Positions 22,900 to 34,918 of a stretch of 64,000 bases of DNA are shown here, piece after piece; the stretch's first letter is position 1; every line of letters starts with the position of its first letter. Location: positions 868,001 to 932,000 of the forward strand of contig JAJTUP010000014.1 of assembly GCA_021399435.1 (NCBI GenBank), in the 5' to 3' direction. Under the pieces are notes generated by a model that saw only the letters and a program-made list of their open reading frames with translations, was not told the DNA's origin and searched no databases. A program made the position numbers and the translations under genes. Origin of the DNA: Diaporthe sp. PMI_573 (taxonomy: Eukaryota; Ascomycota; Sordariomycetes; Diaporthales; Diaporthaceae).

Positions 22900-24661
22900 C
22901 TACAGCCCATCGACCACCACCCACTCCTTGGCAGCATGCTCGCCATCGGTTAACGGTCGCGCAATGTGACCGTTGGCCTCCTCACCACCCGTGCCCTCGT
23001 CGTATCGCGGATACTTATGTATCGTCCTCACGGCATGGAGAAGCTCCTTGCTGAGCACAGGAGGCACCCTCCCGTCGCCCGTCAGCGTCCCCAGCCCGGC
23101 CAGCCTGTACAGATACCCAAGCCACTTGAACGAGTCCTCGCCCAGCCGGCCGGGCTCACTCTCGATGTCGTGGAACTTCTTGCCCGTGGCCTTGACCCAC
23201 TCGGTCCTCTCCTCCTCCCACCTTCGCTGCTCGCGCGCGGGAGGCAGCGGTATGGCGTTGCGCCCGCTGAAGAGCCGCGCCAGCGCCACCGCCTGGTACT
23301 CGAAGCTGCGGAACGTCAGCCCCTTCTCGATGCCCACGACCGCGAGCGTCGGGAGGTCGTGGAAGAAGGTGTGCCAGTACGTGTTGACCAGCTTTCCGAC
23401 CTCGTAGTCATAGATCGGCCGCCCGTTTGCCCGCTCGTTCCAAAACGGGAACGACGGCCTGTACCCCGTCGCGTATATGATCTTGTCCACGTCGTCGGCG
23501 CCCAGCGTCGTCCCGTCCTCGAACTCGATCGTGCCGTCCCCGTGGTACCGAGTTATGATGGGCTTCCACTCGACGCCGGGCTGGGGCTTGTCGCCCTCGA
23601 ATGGGCTCCTGTGCCGGCGGGAGCTGTATACCGGCAGTTGCGCCGTCTTGGTCAGCTCGTTGAAGATGTCCGAGCCCGACGCTGAGTTGCCGATCGTCAG
23701 GACCTTCTGGCCCGAGTATACCGTTGGCGAGCGGTAGTATTTGGAGTGGACCACACGATCTGGATACTTCTTGATATATTCCTCCAGTCCGTCAACGTGT
23801 GGGATCTATTTGGTGTCAGCTCGGGTCAAAACAAGCGCAGATGGGGGGGGGGGGTTGAATTGCAACTCACAAATGGTACTGAGTAGTGCCCATTCGCGAT
23901 AACAAGTGCATCGAATTCTTCTGTCCACCACTGGTCAACTCGCCGCAGCGCATCGTGGTTGCGCAGCGTCAGTTTCCACCTGTCAAGGCCAGACCCTGAA
24001 GCCGACTGTGAAATTCGGGAGACATCCTCGACAGTGGTACTTAGGATCAGGTTTTCGTCCAGCTCATGGGTTGCAACATAGTTCTCCAAATACTGCCGAG
24101 GAACATGATGCGGTGGGAATGGCCCATATGCGAATCGTGCGTCGGAGAAGCACATCGCTATATCAGGCACATTTGTTCTATCTTTTACGTGAGACTCTGG
24201 ATATTTTGGGCTTCGGTTTGTCTGATTGCTTACGTCAAGGAGTTATAGACTGGCGTCTTGGAATACCGCTCCTGCGCAATTGGCGCGGTGACCGTGGGAA
24301 GTTGGCTCGGAATCTGCACTGCTGGATCAACTTGCGGAGGCAGCTTTCCTGGATTTATGGGCAGCTCTGGCCCCGGTGAGGCGTCGAATATCCTATTTGA
24401 TATCAATCTGAGTGCACCCATGAGAAATAATTCTGGCAACATCCAAGAGACTCACCATGTTCCGCCTGCAGTTTCTCGACGCTCAAAAATTCGAATCCGG
24501 TCGAAATAATTCTCTGCTTTGAGAGCAGCTGCCGTGATAGTTCCTATCTCTTGCAATCAGCCAGTGGTTCGCCAACAATGACAGAAGTGAGCTTGGTATT
24601 ACATACCCGAGGCGCCAGCGCCGATGATCGCTACTGATTTGATCGATTTCTCGGCTCCCAT
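22900..24661 (-). CDS. Flavin-containing monooxygenase
   Basis: Five exons on the minus strand (24661-24607, 24543-24456, 24392-24234, 24177-23871, 23805-22900) join in frame to 504 residues. Introns are 54 to 65 nt; the fourth carries a 12-base homopolymer (23843-23854). The FAD-binding motif GAGASG spans the first intron (about residues 14-19), followed by FERRETAGGTW. Later come EFDALVIANGHYSVP, the HSKYYR segment in the FMO signature position, a second dinucleotide (NADPH) motif IGNSASGSDI, and the ATGYRPSFPF motif near 360. These are hallmarks of class B flavoprotein monooxygenases that oxygenate N or S atoms of small molecules. No biosynthetic core gene lies nearby, so the substrate cannot be inferred. 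Confidence 0.9.
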
Positions 24662-25598
24662 GATTCACAGCGGCACTGATTCACGCCCTATGTGTTCGTG
24701 TCGTGTCGTTGAGTGAAATGGTAGATCATCATCTTAACGATTTATCGCGTCTGAGGAGATGGAGAAATCGTCGAGCCACACCCTCACGCGCTCGTCATTT
24801 AGCACGCGATGTCGACATCTCGCTATCACGTGTTTCGACGACAGCGACCACAGCTCACCAGAACGATTACAAATGCTATTGTCTGGAAGCCATAAAATAC
24901 AGATAAGCCCCATAAAGGATTGAACCCATCTTATTGGGGCTCGGCATAGTGAACACACACTGGCTGTCGAGATGTGGGCTCTGAATGTCGTCAACTGATG
25001 ATCACCTGGGCAGCTTGTTCCGGCAACACTAAACTTTAAATTGGAGCTGCCTTGGATCTGCATCTAGTCATTTGGAATCAGGCGACGTCAGGTAGTTGAC
25101 TGTGCATCGTGATTCATATGTTTAGCACTTTGCGTTTACTTGTGCCATTTTCAATACTAACAGAAATGCGTCGCGTTCTCGCATCGTCCAAAGATGATGT
25201 CGATGCTTGAGTTGGGATGCCCGATAGCAATGAAAGTACTTTGTCCTAATTGAGAGGATTGACAAGTCATTTAAGGCAACTTGCTAAATTGGCTCGCCTT
25301 TTTTGAACGGTCGAATAGATCGAAAAACAAAAACAGGCACATTGCGTGATCGGTCGTGACTGGAGTGAACTGGCTGGGTATTGTGAGCCTTTACACGTTT
25401 CAAATCATTCAAAATAAGCAGGGAAATCCCAAGCATGTGAATTTGCATCCTGTACAATATCCAGGTGATGTTCTGTATTTGATCTCAAACGCTAGTGTAA
25501 TGCAAGCGCTGATAATAATATTTTACATTGAAGAAGCCATAACATCAGGCACTACAAGATAGCCCATGATATTATACCGAACCCATCGCGCCGCCCGC
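24662..25598. other. Intergenic, no gene seen
   Basis: About 940 bases with AT-rich stretches (25080-25560). It lies upstream of the flavin monooxygenase start and downstream of the secreted-protein gene. A GGTTCAATCC box on the minus strand near 24910 sits in a short GCCCC/GGGGC hairpin and has no tRNA body. No coding frame recognised. Confidence 0.4.
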
Positions 25599-26334
25599 TT
25601 AGGAGCCGAAGGTGAACTCGGGGATCTCGAAGGTGCCGATCTCCCAGGTGACACCACCGTCGCTGGTGGTCATGGAGCCGGTGACGCCCTGGCCCAGACC
25701 CAGGGTCTTGTCGTAGCTGGCATCGGCGGAGTCCAGGATGATCTTGGCCTCGGTCCACTTGTGGGCCGGCACGGTGCCGCAGTCCTCGGCGGCGCACTCC
25801 ACGGAGGAGCCCCAGCCCTGGGCATGGCCGCTGCTGGTGGAGAGGGTCGAGACGACCTCGCCGTTGATGCTGACGGTCTGGGTGTAGTTACCGCTGGCGT
25901 CCTCGAACTTGTCTGTAAGGAGAGCATGATTAGTACAGTTTCCATGCGCTTCTCGGTTAAGGCTGGAATTGCTTACAGTGCATGGTAACCTCATCTCCGG
26001 GGTTGGCCTGAGTGGGGGTGTCGTCCTGGACGACGGTCTGGCCGTTGCCCACACCGAGGGAAACGAGGGTGTAGGCGTAGATGGACCAGGTGTCGGACTG
26101 GTAGTTGTCCGAGATGGACTGGATCAGGTCGCCGTTGGATGTGCCCATACCGACCCAGAGGGAAGCGTCTCCCTTGTTGTTGGAAGGAACATCGGGCAGG
26201 ACGAGTGTGGCGGTAGACTCCCGGATCCAGCTGGACTCAGCGACAGGGCCGGTAGACAGGGCAGGGCCCATAGCAGCGTTGACCGACGCAGCGGCAGCCG
26301 CGAGGGCAGAGACGGTCTGGAGGGCGGAAGGCAT
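25599..26334 (-). CDS. Secreted beta-sandwich-like protein of unknown function
   Basis: Exon 1 26334-25977 and exon 2 25912-25599 (64-nt intron) encode 223 residues. The signal peptide is MPSALQTVSALAAAAASVNA, with cleavage expected before AMGP. The mature part is acidic, Ser/Thr/Gly-rich and lysine-poor: SSWIRESTATLVLPDVP, SLWVGMGTSNGDLIQSI, WSIYAYTLVSLGVG, and a C-terminal EIGTFEIPEFTFGS. The order WVG...GDLIQ resembles the layout of G1 (eqolisin/A4) ConA-like folds, which use a Gln and a Glu, but the second catalytic segment is not clear. I therefore call it only a secreted ConA-like candidate. Two cysteines (ECAAEDC) could form a small disulfide loop. Confidence 0.8.
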
Positions 26335-27117
26335 CTTGGTGTGTGTATGTAAAGTGTGGTCTTGCTGGTACTGCCGGCAGTGAATGAGAGACGATGAATT
26401 GAAACGAAAGACTTGTGCTTTGGATGAGAGGCTTGCTGACACAAAAACAATATTGTGAAGACCGAGTCGACTTGCACAGACTACTTATATCTCGAATTGA
26501 CAGACCCCACTACGTCAGTCGTCATGTTTATACGACCGAGTGCTCGAATCGCCAACCGATGTCCCATGATGAGACTTGACTAAAGCCCGTTCCATGGGGC
26601 CACCAATTGCCTCCACCGGGACTTGTATTAAACAAGCTCATTAGCTTCGGAGCCTCATTGTGGGGGTCGATCAGCCGCTGCCATTCCCGATGTGGTGTTT
26701 CACTCATTTCCGTTGCCTCCTTGGCGAGCAATCCGCCCGAAACGTTTGTGGGGCATCACTCTGATTGAAACAGACCTCCCCTGAGTCTCCTTCAATTTTC
26801 AGTTCGTACATCTCCACCAACGGCACGGTCGAAACGAACGGTGATAGCCGGGCCACGGAGAAATCACCTGCAGCCGCCAGTTGATGGCTGCATGGCGACA
26901 AAATTATCCGACGAATCCCGGGGTTGTTCGTCAGCTTCGCTACACAGTATTTCTCAATAGTCACTCTGCCCCTTTTCTGCCAGGCTGTGGCAGCCATCCG
27001 AATATGGACGATGCCGAACACGAATTCAGGGCAACGTCTCCTGATGGAAAATGAACCCAGATCCTTGCCATGGAGATAGAATGGATCGCAGTGTTTCTTG
27101 CCGGCTAAAGTCCATGG
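26335..27117. other. Intergenic with promoter of the secreted-protein gene
   Basis: About 780 bases. A TATA-like element for the upstream-reading gene is listed separately at 26484-26490. No coding frame recognised. Confidence 0.4.
26484..26490 (-). promoter_or_regulatory. TATA-like element
   Basis: ATATAAG on the minus strand, about 150 bases upstream of the ATG at 26334. This is the same spacing as TATA-like boxes before three other small genes in this window. Confidence 0.4.
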
Positions 27118-27684
27118 CTACTGCGTTACTGGTGTCATCATCAGCGATTGTCCAAACATTTGGTTACCTACTGCGCAAGGCTTACCTTTACAAGTGCCAG
27201 ACATCGAGCCAGTAATAGTCGTATCGTATCGAATAACTTGGTTGGGCCCAGAGATGTCAGTTCCGTTGGTCACGAAGGGAGTTCCGCTATTCGCTTGAAT
27301 TACAATGGACTTTGTCGAGGCATCATAGTTTATTCCTGACTCGTGGAACGGCTCTGTGTCTGTAATTCCGTCAATAGTCAACATGTCGTATGTTGCACTG
27401 TATGGGTCATACACCAGGACCTAGGCGTTGAAGTTGGCACTACGTCCGTTATATCAGTTCCTCGTCTTCTAAAGGTTGCTACCCATTCACAACTTACCTG
27501 AGGTAGCTTGCAGTTTTACGGAATCCCAGTCCAGGTTTTTAGAATACAGTCTGTAGGTCTCAATTGAGAATGTCCCGTTGAAGTGCGGACATTTCGAAGC
27601 TGCACTTGGAGGGATGGCACTATAAGGCGCAGCATGTGCCATGGCCAAGAGACCGAGCAGAGTTGCCAGAGACATTAAGGACAT
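27118..27684 (-). pseudogene. Secreted protein gene, apparently broken
   Basis: The minus strand at 27684 begins with a good signal peptide (MSLMSLATLLGLLAMAHAAP), then FNGTFSIETYRLYSKN, and a clean donor TCAG|GTAAGT. Downstream, the same family pattern resumes as ANFNA-stop-VLVYDPYSATYDML, ending near TGSMSGTC. The matching block is preceded by an in-frame TAG (27421-27423), and no acceptor restores the phase left by exon 1. Similar fungal proteins of this pattern (an N-terminal Cys/FNGTF block, FNASVxxYDP, DGITDTEPFH) are secreted beta-propeller-like proteins of unknown role, sometimes next to secondary-metabolite genes. An unusual splice form is the alternative. I judge it a decaying copy, without certainty. 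Confidence 0.5.
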
Positions 27685-29180
27685 TTTTAACTTTCGGTTG
27701 TGACAGCCTTTAGGGGGTGTATGGACTATTTGTATGGACTATTTGTATTCTTTTAGTTCCTCTACTAAGCTGGAACGGCAATGAGTGTCCTATAAGGACA
27801 AGGAACAATGTGTCTTATCGACGATAACAGTGAGATTCGCTATGCAAGGCTTTAAATAGTGACTTTCCAATCTACTTCTACAAACCAGTGTTCTGTTAAG
27901 GAGTGTATATTGGTAATTGGAAGGGACTGACACTCTGTGTAGGAGAGATATTGCGATGAAGAATGTAAATCTTAGTGATATTCATGACGGCAGTGTCAAT
28001 CCTGATTTGTAACTTATGTCCAACACATGAGCGCCAACCTATGCAACCCCCCCCCCCAAAAAAAACCCCCGGGATTTCTCTTTTTTGGTCTGCGAAGAAA
28101 TCAAATCTCCTGCAGATGTTCTGGCCACCTGCAAAATTAGAGGTGAACGGTTGTTCGCAACAATCAACAGCCCGGTTGTAGACACTCCCTTGTAGTCGGC
28201 ATTCGCTTTCAACGTGCAAGTGGGTCACGATCGATGAAGATTATGCACTAGGACAAGGGACGAAGCTTGTTTTTAAGCTTACCGTCGCACAGGATATGGA
28301 AAGAGGCTGGCTCCATGCTCCCGCCAGGTGTTTATGGGTTAATCCTCTTAATCATTCATATACAATGTTGCACTTCATCCCGATCAAAGAAGAATATGTT
28401 GCGGTCTTCAGGGGTTCGTGCTCTGGACTGGGAAGGGCTTTTACGATTGGATGCCGGCCAATACTGTTCACAATTGGGCAGCCAGAGTGCTATAGATGGT
28501 GCTCCTCGTGTAACTATGATATGGGAATAGAGTGAAGGGGTTAGGCGCCATGGACCGAAGTCAGTCATATTGATAATCATCATAAACGCGCGCTTTGCCC
28601 AAGTTTGTCTCAACAGGTAATCCTTATGACTCGAGAGGACACCAATCGGTTGCATAAGCCGGGAATGAGGTTCAGAGAGGCAGGTGCTTCTGGCTTTAGG
28701 TTCACCTTTGCCTCGATCTAGACAGACTTCAGGACGTCTCCCTGAAGACACCATAGCAACTCTCGATCCAGGAATATCGAGCAGCTTTCGGTTCGTATCA
28801 TGAACAGCAAAATAATAGTTGCGGTCTGACAAATAGACCATGGTGTCACTTGCAAGTGATGAGAATCACGCGCCGTCTCCGGATCATAAGCACGTACGAC
28901 GAGATCTGGGGCATAGACTAGAAACTAATTATGCCCTTCAGGGATGCCATACAGATAGTGTCGGCTGTTGACGGTCATTACTGGCCCCAAGTTACATCCG
29001 TGATAACCCGCACAACATCTCGGGGAGTAAATTTCCGGTATTTATTCAAATCTTTCTCTATAAATGAAACCGCTCTATGTATGAAGTCAATTTTAAGCAT
29101 TGAGTTTCATGAACTGCCTTGTCAAGTTGCAACACGTTTCCTAGCGAGTTGACTTCGTCCGAATCGACACCCTTACATCA
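27685..29180. other. Intergenic, no gene seen
   Basis: About 1.5 kb including a C/A homopolymer junction at 28046-28070. A minus-strand frame at 28356-28841 is open for 161 codons but shows no domain and poor codon-like composition. Probably non-coding or a relic too decayed to name. Confidence 0.4.
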
Positions 29181-30760
29181 TTACACAGGACGTGTTGCAT
29201 TCGAGGACGAATCAAAAGCTTTGCCATCGAAGTGCTCCTCGCTGATCGAAGTCGCAACTGAGCCCTCCACAGCAAGTGTCTCCTCTTCCTGGGAGTCTGT
29301 GACTTTCCACGCACTCCAAGTGGCCATCGGAGCGGAGACAAACCACACAACGGCAGCAACGATAAGATTTGTCATGAGCGACGCTGATTTGGAGGCACCA
29401 ACCGCATAGCTGAAGGTTGATCCAAGTGATTCCCCGCTCCGCAAGAGAGAAGATGTCAAGGCGAGCGTGTCGAAGTGTGTGTCGTAAGTTCCAAGGAGCC
29501 AATACATCCATGTACCGACTGCTTCGTAACCAACTCTGTGCTTGCTGTCAGTAGAATGCTACTGGTGGGAGGTTGGGAAATGAGACTCACCTGTAGAGCA
29601 AATACGCGCATAGTCCCCGGGCATAGCCTGGAGATGACCAATCAAAGACCGTGTCTTCTTTCTGGTAGTCGGCTTGGTTGATGAATTGATAGATCCACCC
29701 TGCGACGTAGATCACCGCGATCACAATCCACATAGCCCTGGAGCGTGTAGAGCGGCGAAGATACTTCGAATCAAGGAACCAACCGACAACAAAGTTCACA
29801 AGGATGCCAACAATGGTGACGATGAAACCTGCGAGGGTACGGCCTCGGACTGAAAAGTATGCCGCGAGGTAGTTACCGTTGTAAGTTTGTCCCCATTGTG
29901 CCGTGATGAAAATCGGTACAAGCATGTAGATATGCTTAGTCTTGCACACCGCCCAGAAGTCTCTGAACCCTTGCTTGATTGTGGTTCTGCTGGAGCGAGC
30001 TGTTGGCTTGGTTCCGTCCCTGCGAATGAGCTTCTCGGGAGAAGACAAGAGCAACGACAGGGGAAGACCCGCACAGGTCAGCCCAACGAGAACGAGGTAC
30101 GTCGTGGGACTGATGCTCCCTGCCTCATCATTGCTCGTATTTAGCGCGAGCTGGATGCAGCTGGCGATGAGCGAGCCAATCTTGTTGAGTGCGAGCCAGA
30201 TGGCCACACACCAACCTCGACGCGAAGCTTCTGGGTAACCGACGGCGATGGCTCCCTCGGCCGTCCACAGGGCCGCAGCGGAGAAACCACACGTGGCCGC
30301 GCCAAATATCAAGAACCATTGGGTGCCGTACACGGTATTAGTGTACAATGCTGCGCAGTATGGGACATAGCCGATTGTTCCAAAAACGAGCACCCATTTG
30401 AGACTGTAGCGATTGCCGAAAACTGCGCAAAATGGCGAGAAGACGACCATGATGGCGAATGTCACAACGTTGGCTGCCAAGCCGTCAGCAGCACGTCGAC
30501 AGGGTGGAATTTGGCAGTACTCACCGGCATTGACCACGTATGGCGATGCTTGACCACCGGCTCCAAGGTCTGTCTACTATCAGTATGGGGCATGTACCAC
30601 ACTCCGACAGGTAGCACTCACTGTTCAACGCGACCCAGATGCCGGGTTGGGTGAAGCTGACCAGTCCGAGTATGATGGCTTGGAACGTGGTTCCGCGGTA
30701 GAAACGGCGAAGCCGCTCGGCAGCGCCGCCATGGTACGCTCCTATCTCCTCGGAAGTCAT
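29181..30760 (-). CDS. UNC93-like/MFS membrane transporter
   Basis: Exons 30760-30622, 30569-30525, 30473-29591 and 29544-29181 join to 476 residues. The start MTSEEIGAYHGGAAERL is chosen because it precedes the first membrane segment in good context. About eleven or twelve hydrophobic helices are seen: TTFQAIILGLVSF, NVVTFAIMVVFSPF, WVLVFGTIGYVPYCAAL, WFLIFGAATCGFSAAALW, WLALNKIGSLIASCIQL and others. The GxGGQ-like ALNNLGAGGQASP after helix 1 and AEGAIAVGYPEASRRG after helix 5 are typical of fungal UNC93-like (DUF895) proteins in the major facilitator superfamily. Substrate is unknown. The 51-nt intron (30524-30474) is a multiple of three without stops, so a retained form would add 17 residues. 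Confidence 0.87.
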
Positions 30761-32218
30761 GACCTCAAGCAGCGGTCGTCGAATTCGGAAGAAGCCAGCC
30801 TGGCAAATGAGTTCCAAGGAAAACGGAGATGCTATGAGAACTGTGTTCTGGAACCAGCGCTTTGATTATATGAAGCAAGAAGTTGTGAGCGTTATCAAGC
30901 TTTTAGGCGGCGATGGCATCATGGGACACTCAAAGCTCGTGAAAGCTGTTGTGGATCACTTCTATCGTCTGTTGTGGACCTTCCCAGGGCTTTGGATCAA
31001 CCAGATTCTCAGAATGCAAATAATTGTTGCATGGATTAGCGTGAACGAAAATCCAAATGTGCTACGCTTGAGTGGAACAAGCAAGGGGAATGAATGCCTG
31101 CCTTATCATGGTTTCGTATGCCTCAGTGTAACCTTCTTTCTGCATACCTTCCACGTGCAATGCTGGGTTACAGAGTGCCGTCTCTTTTCGCCATGTGCAC
31201 ATGCATACACCGGAGACCAAGTAGTATTGCAACACTAGAGAGTACTAAGGTTACTAAGGTAAGATAGAGTAATATGCGAAGAATGGAGATATTGCTGACT
31301 CTACCACTTCAGGGACAATTCCCACTTCAAGCACAGGTCCAGGGAGCGTTGAAGGCGTCTCGCACAACTGACGAGACGCTGTTTTGCTCCCTTTCGGCAT
31401 GCCGGGAATTCCCTCGGCACTTGTTCGTTCAAAGCAATGAAGAAGCTAGAAAGTGCCCCGGTCTACCCCTTTACAATATGAGCCATGTAGCCATGCTTGC
31501 CGTGGTAGGATCCTTTCAGTCTACAGGATAACGTCATAGTTCCAGATCATTTCGAATCATATCCGGCATACGGTATTCAGATGTCAACGAGTGTATTTGG
31601 CTCGCTTGTCGCGATTCCATATTTCAAGCTAAGCTGGCTAGAAATCATTCGCTCGAACGGCGAAGTAGCCTGTCAGCCAAGAATGATGCTGTCCACCAGC
31701 TAAGAATGTCACCTTCGATTTATATATATAGGCCTTTCTTTATGGCGAGTTCATCAAATTCGTTTGTTTGTTCCCAATTGACCCAACTTGCAATTCGCCC
31801 AGGCACATATGGTTAGTGAGCGAAGTACGTGTCGTTATTGGCGATAATCAGCGCTGTCAAACTCCGGTAGTCGCCGAGCCCCTCGAGCACGCCATCTCTC
31901 GCCATCTATCCACTTCTAACGAGTTTGGTAGCACTCACCTAGACGCAACGCAAGGAATGCTAGACCATTCACAAGCTCTGAATCCAATCCTAAGAATTTG
32001 ATTCGGTGATTCCCGTCTTTCGCCGACAATATCAACGTGCGATTGCGGACCTGCCATCGGCCAGTCGCCGGCCTCTTGTGTCACGTCAACCCCTCCTAGC
32101 ACGTGATCCGCTCCCGACTTTAAGGTAGTCCTAGATTCAAGAGTTACCTTCATTGCCTGCCCTATTGTAATATTCTCTCAGTCATACCTTGAGAAAAGTT
32201 GGAAGGCACGCAACGAAA
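30761..32218. other. Intergenic between divergent genes
   Basis: About 1.45 kb shared promoter region of the UNC93-like transporter (minus) and the FMN monooxygenase (plus). It contains a TATATATATA stretch near 31721-31730. No coding frame recognised. Divergent arrangement of a transporter and an oxygenase could mean co-regulation, but this is inference. Confidence 0.4.
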
Positions 32219-33890
32219 ATGTCAGGGTCCAACGCAAGCAACTCTTCGCGACCATGGATAATGAATGCATTCGTCATGAGTGCACCAGGTCATCTGGCAC
32301 CTGGTAAGCCAAGCCACAAACCTTGACATGCATGATACTTACAAGCTCTAGGTCTCTGGCGGCATCCAGACCAGGGTGAGCTCACTGTGGAGCACTGGGT
32401 GAAGCTGGCAAAACTGCTGGAGGAGGCAAAGTTCCACGGCGTATTCTTCGCAGACGTTCTGGGCATATACGATGTGTACAAGGGGCCATCGAACAACACG
32501 CCGGCACTGCAGAGCGCTGCGCAAATCCCCATCGGCGATCCCAGGTAAATACAGATGGTCGACCGCCTCGCTCGCGAAGCCCCTGCTAAATTCCCCCTAG
32601 CCTTCTTATCTCAGCCATGGCACACGCGACGAAATCGCTCTCATTCGGTGTGACAGCCTCGACGACATACGAGAATCCTTACGCACTGGCAAGGAAGTTT
32701 GCTACACTGGACCATATAAGTCAGGGCCGCGTGGGGTGGAACATTGTGACTTCTTACCTAGACAGCGCGGCAAAGAGCTACGGCCTGGATGAGCAAATAC
32801 CGCATGATGAGCGCTATGCGAGGGCGGATGAGTTTATGCAGGTCGTCTACAAGCTTCTTGAGGGTTCCTGGCAAGAAGGAGCCGTAGTGAAGGATAAGAA
32901 GACTGGCATTTACGTCAATCCAGATGCAGTCAAGCGTATCGACCATAAGGGGTGGGTGGACTCCCGTGTGTGTGATTCCGGAGCGATTACTGACAGTTTC
33001 ATAGAAAGTACTACCAGTGTGCTGGACCCAGTCTGCTGGACCCATCTCCACAACGCACGCCATTCCTGCTCCAAGCTGGAGCATCAGCGTAAGTGACCTG
33101 GATATCTACGAGAAGGACACTGCTGAGCAATACACAGGTCTGGACAAAAGTTCGCTGCAACGCACAGCGAGGCAATGTTCCTCCCAGGCTTGATCCCAGA
33201 GAAGACACGCAAGATTGTTGACGATACCAAGTAAGCCTGGTCCATACTAATTTTGCATGCATATAAGCAGCAGCTGATCAGAGTCATAGAGCGCTGCTTG
33301 TCCAACAAGGGCGGAAGGCCGACAGCGTCCGGTTCCTCACGGGCATCTTCATCGTGGTGGACGAGACAGATGAGAAGGCCCAGGCCAAATTCCAAGACCT
33401 GCTCCAGTACGCAGACCTCGAAGGCACCGCAGCGCTGTTTGGTGGTTGGTCAGGAACAGACCTGGATAAATTCACCGACGACGAGGACTTTGCGTTCACG
33501 GGCCCCGGGGCGATCCAGTCCATGATCAAGGCGTGGACGGACACCGTCCCCGGCACGGAAGGGCTGAAGTGGACGAAGCGCAGAGTCCTCGAGCGGCTCG
33601 CGATATCCGGGGCCCACGCGAAGGCGGTCGGGGGTCCCAAGACGGTCGCAGATATCCTGCAGCGCTGGATCACCGAGGCTGGCATCGACGGATTCAACTT
33701 GAGCTATGCGACTACCCCAGGCTCCTTCGAGGACATGATCAAGTACCTCTGGCCGGAGCTCCGAGCGCGGGGCGTGCTCCAGGAGGACTACCCTGTTCCG
33801 GGAGGGAGCATGCGGGAGACGTTCTTGGCCGATGGTCAAGGCCCGCGTGTTCGAGCCGATCATCCTGCGGCCACGTATACATGGAAATAA
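32219..33890 (+). CDS. FMN-dependent monooxygenase, NtaA/SnaA/DszA type (luciferase-like)
   Basis: Six exons (32219-32303, 32352-32544, 32601-32951, 33005-33088, 33138-33230, 33290-33890) join in frame to 468 residues, with short introns of 48 to 59 nt. The protein follows the bacterial-luciferase-like barrel of the nitrilotriacetate monooxygenase group: N-terminal NAFVMSAPGHLAPGLWRHP, KFHGVFFADVLGIYD, FGVTASTTYENPYALARKFATLDHIS with GRVGWNIVTSY, AYGL-like YGLDEQ with HDERYARADEF, then KYYQCAGP, PFLLQAGAS and the terminal GIDGFNLSYATTPGSFEDMI. These enzymes use FMNH2 from a separate reductase to oxygenate small N- or S-containing compounds. No reductase is adjacent. The donor-acceptor set is self-consistent at every junction. 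Confidence 0.92.
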
Positions 33891-34813
33891 TGATAGCTAG
33901 TACTTCATGGCTAGTACTTCATGACTAGGAAGAAAGCGAACGCACTGTGTCAGTATCATTGTCATTCCCTGCCTTGTGGCCTGGGATCATTGAAACGTGA
34001 TGACGAGCAGTGGTATCATGTGAGTTCCTTGGCATACACAATGATAGTCTGGATCCCTGAGAATGGCATGGTATATCTCATCATCCTCTTTTGTAGCGCC
34101 AGATCCTTTACATATAATGATAATGGTGAGTTTCAAGTGGGGGGACTTCACTTTTCTTGCCGGCCTCGGGGACTTTGACTCTGTTGGTGAAGTGTTGCTT
34201 AGACACAAACAAGTGAATCTGTGAGTACAATAATGACAGATAACATAAGTGATGGAAACGGCAAGTCTTGCAAAGCAGGTGACATAGTGATCTTACAAGG
34301 CAGACAAGTGAATAATTTTGTAAATTAGATGCCTTGATAATTGAGCCGATGAAACTGCCAAATGTTGGAAAAGAGAACTGCAGATCACACATTGATTGTC
34401 CGTGGTGGGTTACCAACGGAAGAATCTATCTGCCAGAGGTCCCTCTGATGCACTTTCTTAAATAATACAGTGTCCTTTGTCATCAGAGTGACAGGCAGCA
34501 CTAGGCAGCTGCCCGCTGCCTACAAGGAGGAAATGTCTGGAAGCCTCCATTTCCAACACTCCCACTCTTCGGGATAATTTCCTTATTTTGACATCTGCTC
34601 CTCTAACTCTTAGAATTAGAATATTTTATAATATAACTGCTTTAAATATAGTCAGAGTATAAATTAAACACATTAACTTATCTATAAGATATAGTTATTG
34701 AGCATCTCTCTAAATTATATACATTAAGTAGCTTGTAAAGCTGATGCTTCAAGTAGTTTGTAAAGCAGACGCCTTAACCACTCGACTAATTGTACTTCGC
34801 AGCTCCTACAAAA
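33891..34813. other. Intergenic with AT-rich islet and tRNA relic
   Basis: About 920 bases. 34600-34760 is strongly AT-rich compared with its flanks and could be a mutated transposon or LTR remnant beside the tRNA, but no terminal repeats were found. The inverted tRNA fragment at 34759-34782 lies at its edge. Confidence 0.4.
34759..34782 (-). repeat. Inverted fragment of the neighbouring tRNA-Val
   Basis: The minus-strand sequence matches 34827-34850 of the tRNA gene (D-loop to anticodon) at 23 of 24 positions, in opposite orientation and 44 bases apart. A TTGTAAAGC piece is repeated again at 34733-34741. No T-arm follows, so it is a relic and not a gene. Confidence 0.7.
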
Positions 34814-34918
34814 GTCTGACTGGCCCAGTGGTTAAGGCGTCCGCTTTACAGTGAATTGCATCAAGTGAATTCTAGACCTGTCCGCGGAAGATCACAGGTT
34901 CGATCCCTGTGTTGGACA
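34814..34918 (+). tRNA. tRNA-Val(TAC) with 32-nt intron
   Basis: The acceptor stem pairs GTCTGAC with GTTGGAC (with two G-T wobbles). The anticodon stem TCCGC/GCGGA encloses TTTACA and, after the intron GTGAATTG...CCTGTC (34851-34882), the closing C of the loop. The T arm is ACAGG TTCGATC CCTGT and the discriminator is A. Removing the intron leaves 73 nt, and the intron sits one base 3' of the anticodon, the standard nuclear position. The anticodon read is TAC (valine). The weak fourth D-stem pair (C-A) is a slight irregularity. Confidence 0.88.

Noticed and set aside
24895..24940. GGTTCAATCC B-box-like sequence on the minus strand
   Set aside because: It sits in a 34-base GCCCC/GGGGC hairpin too small for a tRNA.
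28356..28841. 161-codon minus-strand frame
   Set aside because: No domain, no intron continuity upstream; probably chance or a decayed relic.
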